Shown in pieces: positions 63,710-64,000 of a stretch of 64,000 nucleotides of DNA. The stretch is from Cladopsammia gracilis (taxonomy: Eukaryota; Cnidaria; Anthozoa; Scleractinia; Dendrophylliidae). The notes beneath the pieces are model-generated. The model worked only from the letters and a program-made list of their open reading frames with translations. It ran no database searches and was not told the origin of the DNA. The number at the start of each line of letters is the position of its first letter. The stretch's first letter is position 1. The translations under genes were made by a program, and so were the position numbers. The DNA lies in the NCBI GenBank assembly GCA_022457155.1, contig JAJGOT010000002.1:3969501-4033500 (forward strand), in the 5' to 3' direction.

Positions 63710-64000
63710 TCGTTAATTAAAAGGCCCGGGGTGGGGTTGGGGGGATGGGTGGGTAGGGTGGGTGAAGGGTATTTGTCAAAGATTCACGAGCACTCGTGTC
63801 TAAGTCAATCATCAAATTTTTGCATTCAAAAAAACACCCGTCTTTTTATTCTTTTTACAGAATCAAAATATTAATGTTCAGAATAGAAGGGATAACGGAA
63901 CTAAAGTCACGATAGTTATTTACTTTCAGTCGTCAAAAGGGGAGAGGGGGACTTGCGTTTTAGAGTAGGGAGTTAATTTTCGCCTCGAATTGTGCAAAGC
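63710..64000. other. Non-coding, G-rich then AT-rich, to window end
   Basis: Starts with a G-rich run (63724-63770) containing 'ggggtgggtt'-like motifs. No gene seen. Confidence 0.35.

Noticed and set aside
1..64000. Bacterial contamination or symbiont DNA
   Set aside because: Spliced-gene signals, LINEs, SINEs, Penelope-like and Harbinger elements across the whole window are eukaryotic.

Overview
This 64 kb window looks like animal nuclear DNA, most probably a cnidarian and plausibly a stony coral. The evidence is AT-rich sequence with intron-like splice signals, no bacterial-style operons, and a dense graveyard of transposons of types common in cnidarians: DIRS-like and other tyrosine-recombinase (YR) elements, Penelope-like elements, Harbinger elements with MADF or SANT partner genes, hAT, KDZ, Gypsy, CR1-like LINEs and tRNA-derived SINEs. 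The organism assignment is inference from family content; no search was run. I see no clearly intact host gene. The best host-like candidates are a three-exon minus-strand gene at 55.8-61.1 kb resembling SAMD3-like proteins, an LRR-like exon at 16.3-16.6 kb and a THAP-domain exon at 18.3-18.5 kb.

Layout. 0-5.3 kb: a SINE remnant, a possible KDZ-type N-terminus and two MITEs with clean target-site duplications. 5.3-10.8 kb: a DIRS element abutting the C-terminal end of a separate YR gene, which also carries a SINE and a minisatellite. 11-16 kb: a DUF3987-like ORF between two copies of a 62-bp repeat, then a long decayed KDZ transposase. 16-23 kb: the LRR and THAP exons and two convergent Penelope-like elements. 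23.9-34.8 kb: a nest. Two hAT transposase pieces flank a 9-kb YR retrotransposon (gag, RT/RNase H, YR), whose YR gene is split by a 3.8-kb Harbinger element and which also carries a small TA-flanked MITE. 36.4-38.8 kb: a long-armed foldback element, one arm of which holds a TTAA-flanked insertion; the other arm shows the empty site. 39-44.3 kb: a MADF gene, a Harbinger transposase and a GIY-YIG domain, the last two with halves on opposite strands as if by local inversions. 47-51 kb: a MULE-like fragment, a second DIRS gag, a 237-bp tandem duplication and a SANT-like exon. 53-56 kb: a LINE piece next to a nearly complete Harbinger transposase. 56.8-60.1 kb: a Gypsy element with two 133-bp LTRs and 5-bp target duplications, inside an intron of the SAMD3-like gene. 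61.2-62.6 kb: a 5'-truncated CR1-like LINE with an open RT frame. 63.4-63.7 kb: a minisatellite.

How the pieces relate: there is no pathway here. Successive transposons inserted into older ones, with target duplications, truncations, short inversions and frameshifts recording the order. Several elements also carry hairpin arrays whose stems and loops look more ordered than random decay would give.
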